64,000 bases of DNA from Nectonema munidae (lineage: Eukaryota; Nematomorpha; Nectonematoida; Nectonematidae): assembly GCA_030549495.1 (NCBI GenBank), contig JAUIRK010000953.1, positions 1,516,001 through 1,580,000 of the forward strand, in the 5' to 3' direction. Every line of letters begins with the position of its first letter. Within the stretch, counting starts at the first letter, position 1. A program made the translations under genes and the position numbers. The notes below the pieces were generated by a model. It had not been told where the DNA came from and searched no databases. It saw nothing but the letters and a program-made list of their open reading frames with translations. This document shows positions 49,501-61,029 of this stretch, piece after piece.

Positions 49501-52500
49501 AAAATTACAATGCTAAATCACAAATTTTAACAAATGTGTAATTGCTAAATTTTTAAATTTTTGGAATGTCATGGCTAATGCACAGACCCAATGTGCTCCG
49601 CAAACCACAGTTTGAAAACCTCTGCTCTAAATAATAATGAATTAGAGGCCGAATTGTCCAGAGACCTAATTGTCTTGAAGATGAATGGTCCAGAGGTAAA
49701 ATTTTCTGAAGAAAAAAATTTTTTCTATTAAAAAATATAAATATAAAAAAATTACATATCTTTATTTTACACGTAAAGTATGTATGGAATTCAAAATTAA
49801 TGCTCGATATATTCTTAACTTTTATTCATTAGAAGGCTTTTTTCATCCAAAAAAATTCCTTATCAATGATTTTACCCCCCTTTTTCCAAATTTCCTTAAT
49901 TTCTCACGAATTTTAAAGGGGGCCTATGTTTTCCAGGCCCCATCTGAATCGGCTTCTGTAATGTGGGATCAATTCTCTTAAAAAAGGAATGTTAATGTGA
50001 GAATCCATACTAAATTGAGATGTGTAATTAAAAGAAGCCATGTGCGATTGAACAATTTCATTTATATTTTCCCTGATAAAGACATTGTGAATTTTACTAT
50101 AGATCATTGTATTATTTGGAGTGAAGACATTGCGATTACTGGTAGTATCAATAAGATATGGTTGTAGATTAAGTTTGGGTCTAGAGATTTCTCGAGTTTA
50201 GTTTCTAGAGACCTGAACGCTTTTTAGACTTCTAGATTTTTAATAAGAAAACACACAAGACTCGAGAAAATAAATCTTTTTATTTTTCTCCTTTTTTTCC
50301 TTCAAAATACACTTCTAAAATTTTGAGCATAGCTGAAACTTCTAAATCATTAGAATCTTTGTAACTATTACAAAATGCTTTCCCATCGATACTTCAACCT
50401 ATATCTTGTAAATGTGAGAAAAATTTTGGAATTATATCTACCTTTTTATCTCAAAAAGATTAACTTTAAAAATTAGGGATTGAAAGCTATAGCTTTTTTG
50501 AAGAGTTATTTCTTATATAAAGATAGTTTATAACTGTGATAAAGAATCATGTCTTAGAAGGCGGTACAAAAGACCAACTCAGGAGTAGAGATTTTTGAAC
50601 CGATTCCATACCTCTGATGACCGGTTATACATATTGCATGGAAGATGCAAAAAGAAGGGACAGTTTTTAGTGAAAAAATGCATATACTGGATTAGTGATG
50701 ACAGCAATAAAAGCTTCTGGACAAACTTCCGCACATACAGTAGCGATATCTTTAACAATGGTGGCATTTGTGTTGAAGAGATCTTGTCTTGACATGCCTA
50801 TAATGAATAGCCGAATTTAACTCAATCACGACAAAAGATTGTAAGATTTTATACAACGAGAAAAAAGACGAACCATAATTTATCAATTCACATTTCTACA
50901 CATACTCTTTTTTGTTTATTATTTTTATTCTAACTTAAATAGATGATATAGTCAATTTAACAAATATAAATTTAGGTTGCATAAATAAAAAAATTTTCTT
51001 TCGCCCAAGTTTATTAGAAAAATGTGAAAAATTGTACATTCAAAAATTTTTCAAGCTGAAAAGTATATTCCAACTTATTCTTGTCGAATAAATTTGGAAA
51101 TTTTCCAAATTTTTGAACTATTAAACTTGTTGAAAATCAAAATTTTTATTTATGATTAAATACAGTTATATATAAGGAGCTTCCAAGAGGAACGAAAAAT
51201 ATTTTTAATAAATCAAAATTAGTGATATCTGAAACTAGGATCAGTTTTTTGACTTATTGCAAATAGCACATCACCTTTTAAATCAACATGTGGCCTTTTG
51301 CTATGCTTAAAACAATTGTTAATTCTAAAATTGACGGATAAAACAGTTAGATTAATCATGGAAAGTATAATTCATCTATCTTAGATCCAATTAATTTATA
51401 GCATATGAAAGTGGGTACCAATTCCTGTAGTAAGATCAAATAAAAATTTGAAAAAGATTTATAAAAAACTTGATTAGAACATTTGAGAGAAGAAGAGGTA
51501 ATTGACCGCTCCAAAAATTAAATATTTGTAATGGGGTCGTTAAGTTTGGAAATCCTTTCCATATGATTTTCTAAATACCTTACTAGGTATGCCCATATTT
51601 CAGTAATTCCCGATTGAAATGATTATAAGTGTTTGTTTCAAATAAGTAAATATATTTTGTCATGTAGTGCCAATTTGATTGACATTTATGTCTTCGCACG
51701 GTTCATAATTTCTTATAGAAAAAATATAGGCATCCTCATATTTAGCACATTCCAAATATAAAGATAGCTTTTCCAAATAATAAAATCTTTTTCCTCCGAA
51801 ATTTAAGAGAACAGAATTCACCCCTTGCGCAAAACGTAAATGAAGAATAGTCTGCCTCATTGTAAAGGATTGAAGAAAGTTGATAATTTCATAAAACAAT
51901 ATTGGAGGCTAATTGCACCGATGAATGAGTTTTTGGTTTTTTGAGTGCATCAACTCATTTTATCTAAACGTAGTGCTTGATCTCAATGTGTGAATTCAAA
52001 GGGCAAAGTATGGTTTGTTTGATCGAACAAGATTTTTCAATACTATTAGGTTAGCTCTCAAAATACGAAAAACAGACTTATATATTCATTTCTACCAGAT
52101 ACATTTAGGGCAAAATTGTGAATATCTTTATCAGTAAATTTAAGGCAAAAACACGATAACTTTGAATTAAAAATTCGAAAAATGAATTAAAAAATATAAA
52201 ACTTATTTATTTTATAAAAAATGATCTTTATAAAATAAATTATGTATTAATAGAAAATTACATTATAATTTATTTTATTTTTTTAATTCTTTTTTGTTCC
52301 ATAATTGGGGCACTTTTAAACCAGACCTTTGTTTTTATAACAAACAAAAGATTATTCATCTTCTGCTTGGTTGGTTATAAGGTGACACTAAAGATTGATT
52401 AACTGTATAACAGCAACGCAAAATCATAAGCGAGGTTTCTGTGTTAGCAGTTAGTCCTATAAATAAAACGCCATTTCATCTAAGCAAGAATATTAGTAAA

Positions 52501-55103
52501 AAAATTTTTGGAACATATGATTTATTGCTTTATGAAAGCGTCTTCCTATATACACAGCTTTTGTATATACAAAAGTGTGAGAAACAAATGCTTTCATTGC
52601 TTTTATGCTATCAAGATATTAAAACTTTTTGGTACACGTAAACCACATGCTTCTTCACACTTTTATCCTTTGTATAAGGAAAATTGATTACTACAGAGTG
52701 AATCATTACATAAGTGAAACAAAATTATAAACGAGTTTCTCCAAATACAAGTTCGTTATAAAAGGTCTAATTTACGCGTTAATTTTGTACAAAGGATTGG
52801 GAATGGACAAATTGGTGAAAATTATTTCAAGTGTTCGTATTAAGCGAATTCGCAATAACGTGATTTTACTATGTTTTGTAAGATCGCAGGTGCTTGTTTT
52901 TTTGGGTCGATGGAGATGGAAATGAGACAAAATTAAAACGCATGGGGTTGTAGAGAAAGCAAAGCACGTTATCCCAAAACAACATAAATGATTACTAACA
53001 GTTATCAATCATAAAGAAAGGAAGTAGCTACTAAGAATGGAGATAAACTATCAAAATCTCTATAATCAGCATTCAATCTTTTTTAACTACTCTGAGATCG
53101 AACTCAAGACCTTGTGGTAGTAAAACCAAGTATCTAGGTAACCTACCCTCGACCTTAGAAAAGAAGCAACAAAGTTAAAGATATAAATACTGATAAACTT
53201 ATAATAATGGAAACGGATCGCCTACTTTTGCCAAGAGACGATGGAGTGCATTAGAGGCAGCTTTAAAAAATTCTAAGATTGAGAACATTGGTCGAATCCA
53301 TTAAAATTTTTTTTAATTAATAATCATTTTCCCTTTGACTCAAAATAAAATTCCATCCATTTATTATTTTTTTAATTAAAAGTTTACGATGCAAGCTCTA
53401 TTCTTATGAAACAAATAATCACAATATATCGTATAATTTGATTTTTGTTAAAAATAGAAACAAAATATGAAATGGAGAAAGCTGCAAAAATATTCATTTT
53501 TCCTCCAGAAAACTTTTGCACGATAATTATTATTTGCAAAAAAATATATGAAATTGAAATTAATGCTAAAAGGCAGCCAGATATAAAAGAAAGGTATGTA
53601 GTTAGATGGCTATTTGAGGTAGTAAAAATAAGGAATGAAAAAAAAGTTATGCGTTTGCTTTCACTCGTATTTGATTTAAAACATCGTGTTCGCATTGTAA
53701 TAAAGTGTGTGTAAGAAATGAAAATCTTGATTGAAATGAAAAGTTGCGAAACCTCACAAACTTCTTAATTACATCCAAAAAAGGGATATAGAAAATTTTG
53801 CGAAAAAACACATATGTCATTATCTGTTGTCTCATTTATCATATCATGAATGGCATAGCGAAAAAAGATCATGGATGAAAACAGATAAACGCCAATCTCA
53901 ATGGCCCAAACTGATAAAAGTATGAGTTTCGCCTTTTACTTTTTGATCAGGGGAGGTTAAAATAAGATATCAAGGATCAGTCCTATGAGGAGAAAGCAAA
54001 AATCAGGTATTCCACGAAAAATACTTTAAAGTATAAATTCACTTTGTTCTGGATTGTTTAATGTTTGGCGCCAAGGGTTGAAAAAGTGCTGAAGAAGCTG
54101 GGCATAGTGAAGGAACTTATACAGTTCTCTTTATTTGACCAAAGTGTGTGAATCGGAGGGATGGAAAACAATCGTCTTCCACATACTCCAAAAAGTAAAT
54201 TTACACAAGTAAGAGCGTCCATGCATCTTTCTTCCTTGCAAATATTGAATCGTGAAAATGAGCGAATTTTTGTAGTGAGTTTAATTAACTTTTGCGATAG
54301 AGAAAAGCATCATTCATTTCATAGATGTAATTATCAAAATAACAATTATTAAATTTCAGACTTTTCAAATTTGCGAATTCAGGCAGAGTCTGAATTGATC
54401 GAAATAATCTAACTTTCATAAAAAAAAATATTTTGTCAGTAAATTTTAATGGAGGCATTTTTATGAGTTTTATTATTACCATCAATTCTTATTATTTTGG
54501 CAATAAAATCTGGAATTTAATAATAATTAATTTTTTTGCAATATTATTTGAAATTTTTTAGAGTTTTTTAAAAATATTATTGAAAAAAGGGACACAATAT
54601 CATTTTACAAGATATAAAAGATAGGATTTAAGTGAAAAGATGACAAGCGTTGTACACAAGCGATAAAACTCTGAATATTTTAACATTAAATCTTATGAAA
54701 TCCGCAAATAAAAAGACAAATTTAAAATGCGTCAATTGAAACACGCCGTTTTGGTGTTAACTTGAGGGTAGTCTATTTTGGAGCAATAAAACTGCAAGTT
54801 AACGAAATTCCATTGAAATACTTGAGCAATAAAGACACCCAGAATAAAATTCTTACCTGGTTTCCTCGCAATGCCAGCAGTAATGAGAACGATGTTGGCT
54901 TGATTGAGTGCATTCCTAATTTCTTCTTGACCTTGCATGGGATAGACATCGGAATAAGCGTTAATATGGGATAAATCTGCGGCAATGCCATTCACATTCG
55001 CAATATCGTACAAGTATAGATCTGTTACTAGAGCGGAGTTTTTAAGCAAAAGAGAAAGGGGTTGTCCAATGCCTCCTGCAGCTCCACAAACTGTCACTTT
55101 CAC
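40457..55103 (-). CDS. Mdh2: Mitochondrial malate dehydrogenase, exons 2 to last
   Basis: NAD-dependent malate dehydrogenase of the mitochondrial/bacterial type, which interconverts malate and oxaloacetate in the citric acid cycle and the malate-aspartate shuttle. Coding exons on the minus strand: 55103-54857, 50797-50688, 44472-44347, 43425-43255, 42779-42729, 40739-40638, 40585-40457. Together they give 936 bp, 311 residues plus TAG, with no break in frame. Visible features: the NAD-binding GAAGGIGQ loop (residues 7-14), the cofactor-selecting Asp in LYLYDI, substrate Arg80 and Arg86 (IARKPGMSRQDL), the ITNPVNST segment, catalytic Asp149 and Arg152 (TTLDILRSN), and proton-relay His174 (GGHSG). 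The mature enzyme is normally about 314 residues, so only the start codon and presequence exon are missing. The first listed exon begins at an acceptor (TTTTAG/GTG), so its GTG is an internal valine codon. Confidence 0.95.
40638..40739 (-). CDS. Mdh2: Mdh2 exon
   Basis: Acceptor GTTCAG/TTG, donor GGC/GTAAGA. 102 bp encoding [20 protein letters not shown] through NPLLLG. The next intron is only 52 bp. Confidence 0.93.
41557..42327. mobile_element. hAT-type non-autonomous element in Mdh2 intron
   Basis: The element proper is 41565-42319 (755 bp). Left end CAGGGGTTCCCAACC; right end, reversed, CAAGGTTTCCCAAA. Flanking 8-mers CTCTAAAA (41557) and CTCTAACA (42320) match at 7 of 8. Subterminal GTGGACCC/GTCCATGG strings occur near both ends. 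Minus-strand frames of 66-85 codons in and around it are chance. Confidence 0.8.
42729..42779 (-). CDS. Mdh2: Mdh2 51-bp exon
   Basis: Acceptor TTTTCAG/GGA, donor TCG/GTATTT. Encodes only 17 residues, [17 protein letters not shown], a highly conserved MDH helix. Confidence 0.93.
43255..43425 (-). CDS. Mdh2: Mdh2 exon (catalytic His)
   Basis: Acceptor CATTAAG/AAA has a weak pyrimidine tract; donor CAG/GTCTGA. 171 bp. Encodes [20 protein letters not shown] through EVVEAKAGQ. Relative to other animal MDH2 the segment just before PVIGG is about two residues shorter, right at this splice junction. Confidence 0.88.
44347..44472 (-). CDS. Mdh2: Mdh2 exon (catalytic Asp/Arg)
   Basis: Acceptor TTTTAG/GTA, donor TTT/GTAAGT, 126 bp, phase 0 at both ends. 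Encodes [11 protein letters not shown] through [20 protein letters not shown]. Confidence 0.93.
44515..44779. mobile_element. Short TIR element, hAT-like, in Mdh2 intron
   Basis: Ends TAGTGATGTAGCGATAAGAT and, reversed, TAGTGATGCACCAATCTC; the first eight bases are identical. A GATCGGTATCGG motif near the left end has a mirrored ATCGGTATA near the right end. Flanking 8-mers match poorly, so the age or superfamily is uncertain. Confidence 0.45.
46457..46693. mobile_element. Possible hAT-type MITE
   Basis: Left end CAGAGGGCGGC and reversed right end CAGGGGCGGAC resemble each other and the hAT CAG start. The interior is 237 bp. No flanking duplication is preserved. Confidence 0.3.
48951..49080. 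mobile_element. piggyBac-like MITE, first of a back-to-back pair
   Basis: TTAA at 48947-48950 and 49081-49084. Starts CCCATTAAGTACCA, ends ATTCGGACTTAATGGG. Three GCAGACGA-type repeats (the first reads TCAGACGA). Same orientation as the copy at 6577. Confidence 0.8.
49085..49215. mobile_element. piggyBac-like MITE, second of a back-to-back pair
   Basis: Shares the TTAA at 49081-49084 with the first copy; right TTAA at 49216-49219. Terminal repeats CCCATTTACGACCA and TGGTCTTAAATGGG. Inverted relative to its partner and very close in sequence to the copy at 37592. Confidence 0.85.
50688..50797 (-). CDS. Mdh2: Mdh2 exon (active-site loop)
   Basis: Acceptor TTATAG/GC completes the split glycine codon; donor CCA/GTATAT. 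Encodes [20 protein letters not shown] through AVITNP. Bounded by introns of about 4.1 kb and 6.2 kb. Confidence 0.93.
50798..54856. other. Mdh2 intron, non-coding
   Basis: AT-rich intron DNA. Besides a degenerate SINE at 53083-53158 no element was recognised. Overlapping frames on both strands at 53384-53835 lack any domain. Confidence 0.6.
53083..53158 (-). mobile_element. Degenerate tRNA-derived SINE end
   Basis: On the plus strand, GAGATCGAACTCAAGACCTT (decayed B-box region), then AAACCAAGTATCTAGGTAACC, the reverse complement of the SINE 5' end. The SINE body is absent. Confidence 0.4.
54857..55103 (-). CDS. Mdh2: Mdh2 exon with Rossmann NAD-binding fold
   Basis: Acceptor TTTTAG before GTG (V1), donor CCAG/GTAAGA. 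247 bp, leaving phase 1. Encodes [20 protein letters not shown] through AGIARKP. The upstream exon must end in phase 0; it was not found. Confidence 0.95.
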
Positions 55104-57755
55104 CTAAAATGTATTAACAAAAAAAACAAATATTTGAATTATGTAAAATAATTTTGCCGAAATTGGGCGGGGGGAGGGGGATTGAGAAAGGAATGAAGGG
55201 ATAGAAATTAAAATTATTTAATCTATTGCAAATCTATAGTATAAATCGATACAGAAATAATAATTTTATATCTTTTTCTCACTTTCAAGAATCTTTTGAA
55301 AACTCTATTGAGAAAATGCATTACTAGCCTCAATTGGAAAGCGACCGTCTGGTGGCTAGTATATGGTCTAGTTAACAAGGTGAAAATGTATAACAAACTT
55401 TGCAGCTATTGAAGAACACTGGTGGGCAGGTTTAATTTCGGTCCCTTTTATTTAAAAAGAACTGGAATCCCTTTTGTTCAGAAAGTTTGATAAGGGACGA
55501 GTAACAAATCAACTTAATTAGTTAGCAAGAAATTAACAAATTAATTTATACTAAAGTTGACTATTACAAGTTCAGTATGATTGGGAACTGGAAGGTGTCA
55601 GATAATCAATTTTTTGGACTATTAATTCATTATAGTCATAAAACCGAGTAGCTAATCATCTCATCTTAATATTAAAATCGATACAAATTGGTTAATAATG
55701 AAAAAACAATTATCAAGAACTGGTGTTGACAATGACATCCATCACGGTAAGTAGCTGTTGAACATTTTAAACATGCGAGCCCTCAATCCATCTTTAATTA
55801 CGTTATGAATGTACTATTTTTTTCGAACTTTTCATACAATTTTAAAATCCATTATTAGATGGGAAGCATTTTTAAGTTACAAAAAAAATTAATAAGTTTT
55901 CTAAAGATCTTCCAATACTTTGAAAAAAATGTTTAATTCTCTCAAAAGCATGTAATCATACTACTTGCCAATAATAAGAAGGTATATTTTGGCAGGGGCG
56001 CGGGGCAAATTTTTTTTTATTTTATAATTTTTAAAATTTATTATAAAATTGATTTAAAATTTTAATTAACCTTAAAACAAGAAAAGTAATATTGAAAATA
56101 TACTCAGAAGACAAGCAAGTCTAATAAATACTATAAAAAGAATATAAAATTCAGAAAATTTTAAATTATTAGGGGGCGGGGCAAAAGGCTTTTTCGCCTC
56201 CTGGAAATCACATTGGGGAGGGAGGGGAAGGGCTTCCCTGATTTTTGGCAAAGATGTATCTTAAAAATAAAGTTTAATTATAATTTATACTGATTAAGTG
56301 TTGCCAAACTAACATTAATTCCAGCTTTGATTTGATTATATCGATAAAGCAATGTTAAAATTCGCACTAAATTCATTAATTCAAATTTTTAAGGTTTTCT
56401 CTACATTATTTTTTTTACAAAAACATAAAGGTTTTTTTTAAGATATCCTATTACATTGATCAATTTAAGCGATTCTGCAAGAAGGTAAAGAATCTATGTT
56501 GTAATAATGGGTACGGTTTTTGAATACTTGTTTTTATTTTCCAGCTACTACTAATATAATGGATACGTTTTTCAATATCTTGTTTCATTTTCCAGAGATT
56601 TTTTGTTTTTGAATGTACAGTATTGTCTTTTCTGGTTTGTAAACTTCTGTAGCTAAATTAAGATGAATTCAATAATGCAGTTCATACTAAATAAATTCAT
56701 TCAAAAAGAAAAAAACAGAAACAAAAGAATGGGTTAATACAATTTAAAAATACTAGAGTTATGATTTAGATTTTCTCTCAAATAAACAGAAATTGAAGCT
56801 AGTGACAAAAAGCATTTTTAGATTAAATATAAATTAAAAAAGTTTAAGACAAAAAAAGAAATAATTATTTAAAATATTACTCTTTTTGTATATTTTTGCT
56901 TTGTAGAAATAAACCTCTTCGTAAATGGGGAACTAAATAACCTAAGAAACATTTTTAAAGTTTCAACAAAATGAAAACAAAATATTTAAAAAATAAAAAA
57001 AAATCTTCTTAGCGGGGGCCTTGTGGCTATTAGTGATATCTTTTTCGCGGTATATTTTTATATCTATATTAGATATTTTTATATTCGAGGCTAAGATCTG
57101 CCTTTCTTTCATTTTAGAATTCTTTGGATCAATTCATATGTCTTCTTCGATTTTTTTTTTTAATTTTCATTTTTTTTCTTTAGATTCTAGCATTCTTTAT
57201 CATAAGTCATCGTAGTTCCAACTATGGTAGTAAATACTTTCGACATTAATTTCATAAGAATTCCTTTCCCATTTCAGACAGATTTTACCTTTTCCAATTT
57301 TATCTAGCTATTTTTAACTATGGTTTTTTCCCCAGCAGTCTCCTTCACTAAGTATTTAAAAACTATTCGATTATTCCAATTCTTTTTAATATCCTTAATA
57401 TTAATAACATATCTTTTATTTTACTGACTTATATTTCTTAAATAAATGAGTGTTATCAAAGTCTTGCTTGTACAGATGTGTGTGTATTGTATACATTCTT
57501 TATGTTATGTGTCTTCTTATGCTAAACATTATGCTTGACTTAATTTTACTTTAATAGAATATATTGCATACAAATTGATAAATATCGAATACAGTTTAGG
57601 TATCATTATTTTAACAAATGTATCAAAATATCAATGAAATCTGTCAATCAATGCCAAATATATTATCTTAAAAATATATTATAATTTAACATTTTTTTGG
57701 CTTAACATTATGTTAATTTAATTAAAAATTAAATTAAATTATAAAATAATAAGCC
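55104..57755. other. Upstream of known Mdh2 exons, non-coding
   Basis: Probably intron of Mdh2. G-rich spots at 55165-55181 and two similar GGGGC-GGGGCAAA strings (55995 and 56171) are the only notable points. No exon with a presequence and a phase-0 donor was recognised. Confidence 0.45.
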
Positions 57756-57898
57756 AGAGTAAGGTTGGTTATGTACGGGGTTTCGATAAATCAAGGTCTT
57801 GGGTTCGATCCCATATCAAGCCTACTTTCTAATAGTTCGATACAAGCGGCGCAAGTGTGTCTTCTCAATGAAAACACCCACGGTACCTTTACCTTTAT
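57756..57898 (+). mobile_element. tRNA-derived SINE
   Basis: Well preserved: AGTAAGGTTGGTTATGTAC (A-box-like), GGTTCGATCCC (B-box), ATCAAGCCTACTTTC, CGATACAAGCGGCGCAA, CTTCTCAATGAAAAC, ending ACGGTACCTTTACCTTTAT. Collinear with 27643-27786. Confidence 0.8.
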
Positions 57899-58392
57899 AC
57901 TAAATTTTGGTTATTAATTCACCTAAAATATTTCCCCTATTAGTAAATAAGCTTTCATAGGTGACTTAATGAAAAGCACTTTTTTCTCATAATTTTAAAA
58001 TAAACTTATCATATATAGCAAATCAAATATGCTCAATTTAATTATGAAAATACTTTTGTCACTCTAGATTTAAATTGCAATTACTATTTATGATTGGTTA
58101 ATTTGTGGTCAGATATATTTTTATCATTTTTGAAAAATTTTTGTTCTATATTTAAGTCAGCGAAAATTTTTTATATAAAAACTGTTGTAAAATTACATGC
58201 TAAAAAATAATTGCGTGCTACTCTAACTAAACTCACCACTTTTTGCTCTCTTTGGTTTGATTCTTCTTCCTTAGTTTATCTTTCGTTTCGTTTACCAAGA
58301 GGGAGCTTTGAACTATTTATCCCAATAAGACCTCTATTGTTTTGCTAACAATTCCGCTATCAGCTTAAGGTGTGTAATTCATTTCTCCTATA

Positions 58393-58732
58393 CTTTATAT
58401 GGGGTGAGACTTTTTACCCAAATACACCCAAACAGAACAAAACAAGTTTAAATATACACAGAATAAGTTAAATATACACTAAAGAATTATTCTCAGCATA
58501 AAATTAAAATAAATTACTAATTTAAATTAAATTATAAAAAATTTCAAGATAATGGGAGACATAAAAAAATATATAACAATATACTCTATTAGCAGCCCTC
58601 GTTCATACTTAAATATCTGAGTGACTTTTTATTTAAGCATTTATCTAATACATTATTAATTTAAAGTTATTATTAATAAATAAAGAATATATTTGTGTGT
58701 ATTTGGGAAAAAAGTCCTACCGCTTTATATGG
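58393..58732. mobile_element. MULE-like MITE with 10-bp duplication
   Basis: CTTTATATGG occurs exactly at 58393-58402 and 58723-58732. Between them, the ends GGTGAGACTTTTTACCCAAA and, reversed, GGTAGGACTTTTTTCCCAAA form inverted repeats over about 25 bp. A 9-10-bp duplication fits Mutator-like elements. The interior (about 320 bp) is very AT-rich and non-coding. Confidence 0.65.
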
Positions 58733-59199
58733 TATCGATTTTTACTCTTCATTCTAAATTAATACGTTCATCAGAAATTCATTTTGTGCAATCTATGTTC
58801 AAAAAAAACCTTTTTCAGAGAGTTCAATATTCAAACAATTTGAGAGCTTTTGTATTGAAGAGAATCTCATTGTTGATTTTGGGTTATTTATCAATGTGTT
58901 ATATTACCAGTTGGCATAAACAGATATCAATATGGATATTAGCTAACCATTTATTTTTCAACTTTCGTGTCCTTCTTTAAATTATTTATAATCCTCTTTT
59001 TTTAATTATAAAAAGTTTACCACCTTTATCATCTAAAAGACTCTCTTTCATAACGAAAGAAAGAATTGTTCAAATTAGATTCATATTTATAAAAAGTTTT
59101 TTGAGAATAAATATATATTCACAGAATGGTACCTTACATAATAATGGTAACTCTTACTCTTTGAAAATTTTTACATTATTTTTTTGTGAATTAATAAAG

Positions 59200-60330
59200 A
59201 GGAATTCTCATTTAAGCATTCAAAAATTGTGTCAGTATATAAAAAAGGCGATCCTAAAGTTTTGTGTTATTATCGTCCTGTTTGCATAAACAGTACTTTT
59301 GGTAAAGTTCTTGAATACCTTGTGATGAACAATTTAGATAATATTTTGAATATAACGATCTTATTCATCATCATCAGTTTGGTTTCTAAAAATTTTATTC
59401 AACTGAACTTCTACTTATACAAAAAGTTGTAAACTATTATGATAAAAAAATGATGTCTTCGCTGTTTTTCTGGATTTAAGTCACGTTTTTCATAAATTGC
59501 CTCATTCTTTGTTACTAAAAAAAACTTGAGTGTTATGGTACACATTAAAATTTTTTTCTTCCTATATGACAAACCAGAATTAATCTGTGTCAGTCAATAA
59601 CTATATATCAAAAAGACTTCAAGTAATATCTGGAGTCCTTCAAGGCTCAACTCTGGGTTCTTTACTGTTTTTGATATTCATAAATGTTATTTTTGACTTT
59701 TTCCCATCTATAGATCTTTTAATGTTTGCTGATGACATTACAGTTTTATTATCAATCCCATCATTAAATCATTTAACTTTGAGTTGTTTATTAAAAATGT
59801 GAAGTCTATTATTGAATCTTTGTTCAATTTTCTTATTGAGAAGGGCTTGTCTTAATCGTGATAAAACACAAGCATGTTTTCCTCTACATCTAGAAAAGAT
59901 ATGGAAAATTTCTTGAAGATTGGTATAAAACAAGTTGATACTTCAATTATCTTGGACTAACCCCTGATGAAAAGTCATCTTGAAATAGTCACATAAGCAA
60001 ACTTGGCACAAAATTAAGTTATGTTACTGGCATTTTGAATACTACAAAAAAATGTTACCTTCGAACGTAAACTTATTCTGTATAAATCTCTTTTTTACCT
60101 CATCTTAATTCCAGTCTACTCAATAGGGGGCATCGTAATATTGAATCCATTTTTAAGCTTCAAAAAAGGCTTTAAAGTTAATTTTCAATATAAAACCTCA
60201 TAGTCATTCTAATCATTTGTTTGCTGAAATGATTTTACTCAAACTGAAAGACAACTTTACTCGAAACTTACTGGTTTTTATTTACAATTATTGCAACAGA
60301 TGCTTTAACAATTTGCTAATTTGTTAGCGT
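59200..60330 (+). pseudogene. Old LINE reverse transcriptase remnant
   Basis: Reverse transcriptase blocks of a non-LTR element in order but scattered over frames: VYKKGDPKVLCYYRPVCI then FGKVLEYLV (59232-59320), a STELLL-like block (about 59400), FLDLSH (about 59470), SGVLQGSTLGSLLFLIFIN and FADD (59627-59738), then a YLGL...SHISKLGTKLSYVTGIL block (about 59945-60035) and a KLQKR...SHSNHLFAE stretch (to about 60220). Many stops and shifts show that it is long dead. The motif style differs from the LINE at 23190, so it is another clade (CR1/L2-like by appearance). The endonuclease was not found upstream. Confidence 0.75.
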
Positions 60331-60374
60331 CAACATGACATCTGGCACTCTTCAAGCCTTAAAAGATCCATGGT

Positions 60375-61019
60375 TTGGCATTTTTACCGTGTCACTCTAT
60401 CAATACAATGTATTATCTTCAAAGCTGGGTATATATGGAACAACTTTACACACTACATACACGAGTTGCTTCATCCAATCTCACACAACATAATTCTCAA
60501 TCACCAACCTCAAGTAACGATCATGCAGACGCTACTCAACCCAAACACACATCTTTTTTAAATCCAGACCTTACAATAAAAATAAAACCGTCCTCAAATA
60601 TCACTACAAAAAAAGATAAAGCCACACACAAACAAACAACAATCAAAAATTTGGAAACCACACACAATAATTTTACGGTTACTAAAACACGCCCATCTCA
60701 TTCAGGAACACTTTACTTCCAATTCGACAACCCTACACAAAAAAATCTAGCTATGACTCAACTTACTAAAAAGGGTATGATCGCGGAAAACATCGATACC
60801 CAAAAAGAAAAATTTATTTTGCGGAGTATTCTAAACGATATACCCATCTTGAATCTCACTAACCTCATTTCTAAACAAAACCCAAACATTCAAACTATAG
60901 GCTTACTAATTAACCCCATTCAATTAGGGAAACAAGGCACTTATAGTTACACCGCTATCATGGAGCCATCTAACAAGCAAATTTTCACGTTTCTCTCCAC
61001 ACAACCAAAATCTTCTTAG
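60375..61019 (+). CDS. LINE ORF1 (gag-like), N-terminal part
   Basis: An open frame of 214 codons, of which roughly the last 185 belong to the element. Polar, Thr/Asn/Lys-rich N-terminus (SSNITTKKDKATHKQTT), then an RNA-binding-like part with LYFQFDNPTQKNLAMTQL and a repeated ILNDIPILNLTNLI-type segment, ending TFLSTQPKSS. This matches the pre-knuckle domain of I-type ORF1 proteins, where a conserved RGI/LP-like patch precedes the knuckles. It ends prematurely by a shift just before the zinc knuckles. The start used by the frame lies in flanking DNA, so the true start is uncertain. Confidence 0.65.
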   Translation: MAFLPCHSINTMYYLQSWVYMEQLYTLHTRVASSNLTQHNSQSPTSSNDHADATQPKHTSFLNPDLTIKIKPSSNITTKKDKATHKQTTIKNLETTHNNFTVTKTRPSHSGTLYFQFDNPTQKNLAMTQLTKKGMIAENIDTQKEKFILRSILNDIPILNLTNLISKQNPNIQTIGLLINPIQLGKQGTYSYTAIMEPSNKQIFTFLSTQPKSS

Positions 61020-61029
61020 ACAATTACCT

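Larger units (their letters stand above)
48341..49632. mobile_element. hAT-type element carrying two nested MITEs
   Basis: The element proper is 48349-49624 (1276 bp). Left end CAGGAGTTTTCAAACT; right end, reversed, CAGAGGTTTTCAAACT (14 of 16 match). Flanking CCCAAAAT and CTCTAAAT match at 6 of 8. Two piggyBac-like MITEs occupy 48951-49215. Without them it is about 1 kb and shows no transposase. It lies in the 4-6 kb intron region upstream of Mdh2 exon 44347-44472. Confidence 0.7.

Noticed and set aside
53384-53835. Overlapping frames of 62-103 codons on both strands
   Set aside because: Mutual overlap, no domains, and location inside an Mdh2 intron.
55101-55103. GTG as the Mdh2 start codon
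   Set aside because: It follows a splice acceptor directly, and mitochondrial MDH needs a presequence, so it is an internal valine.
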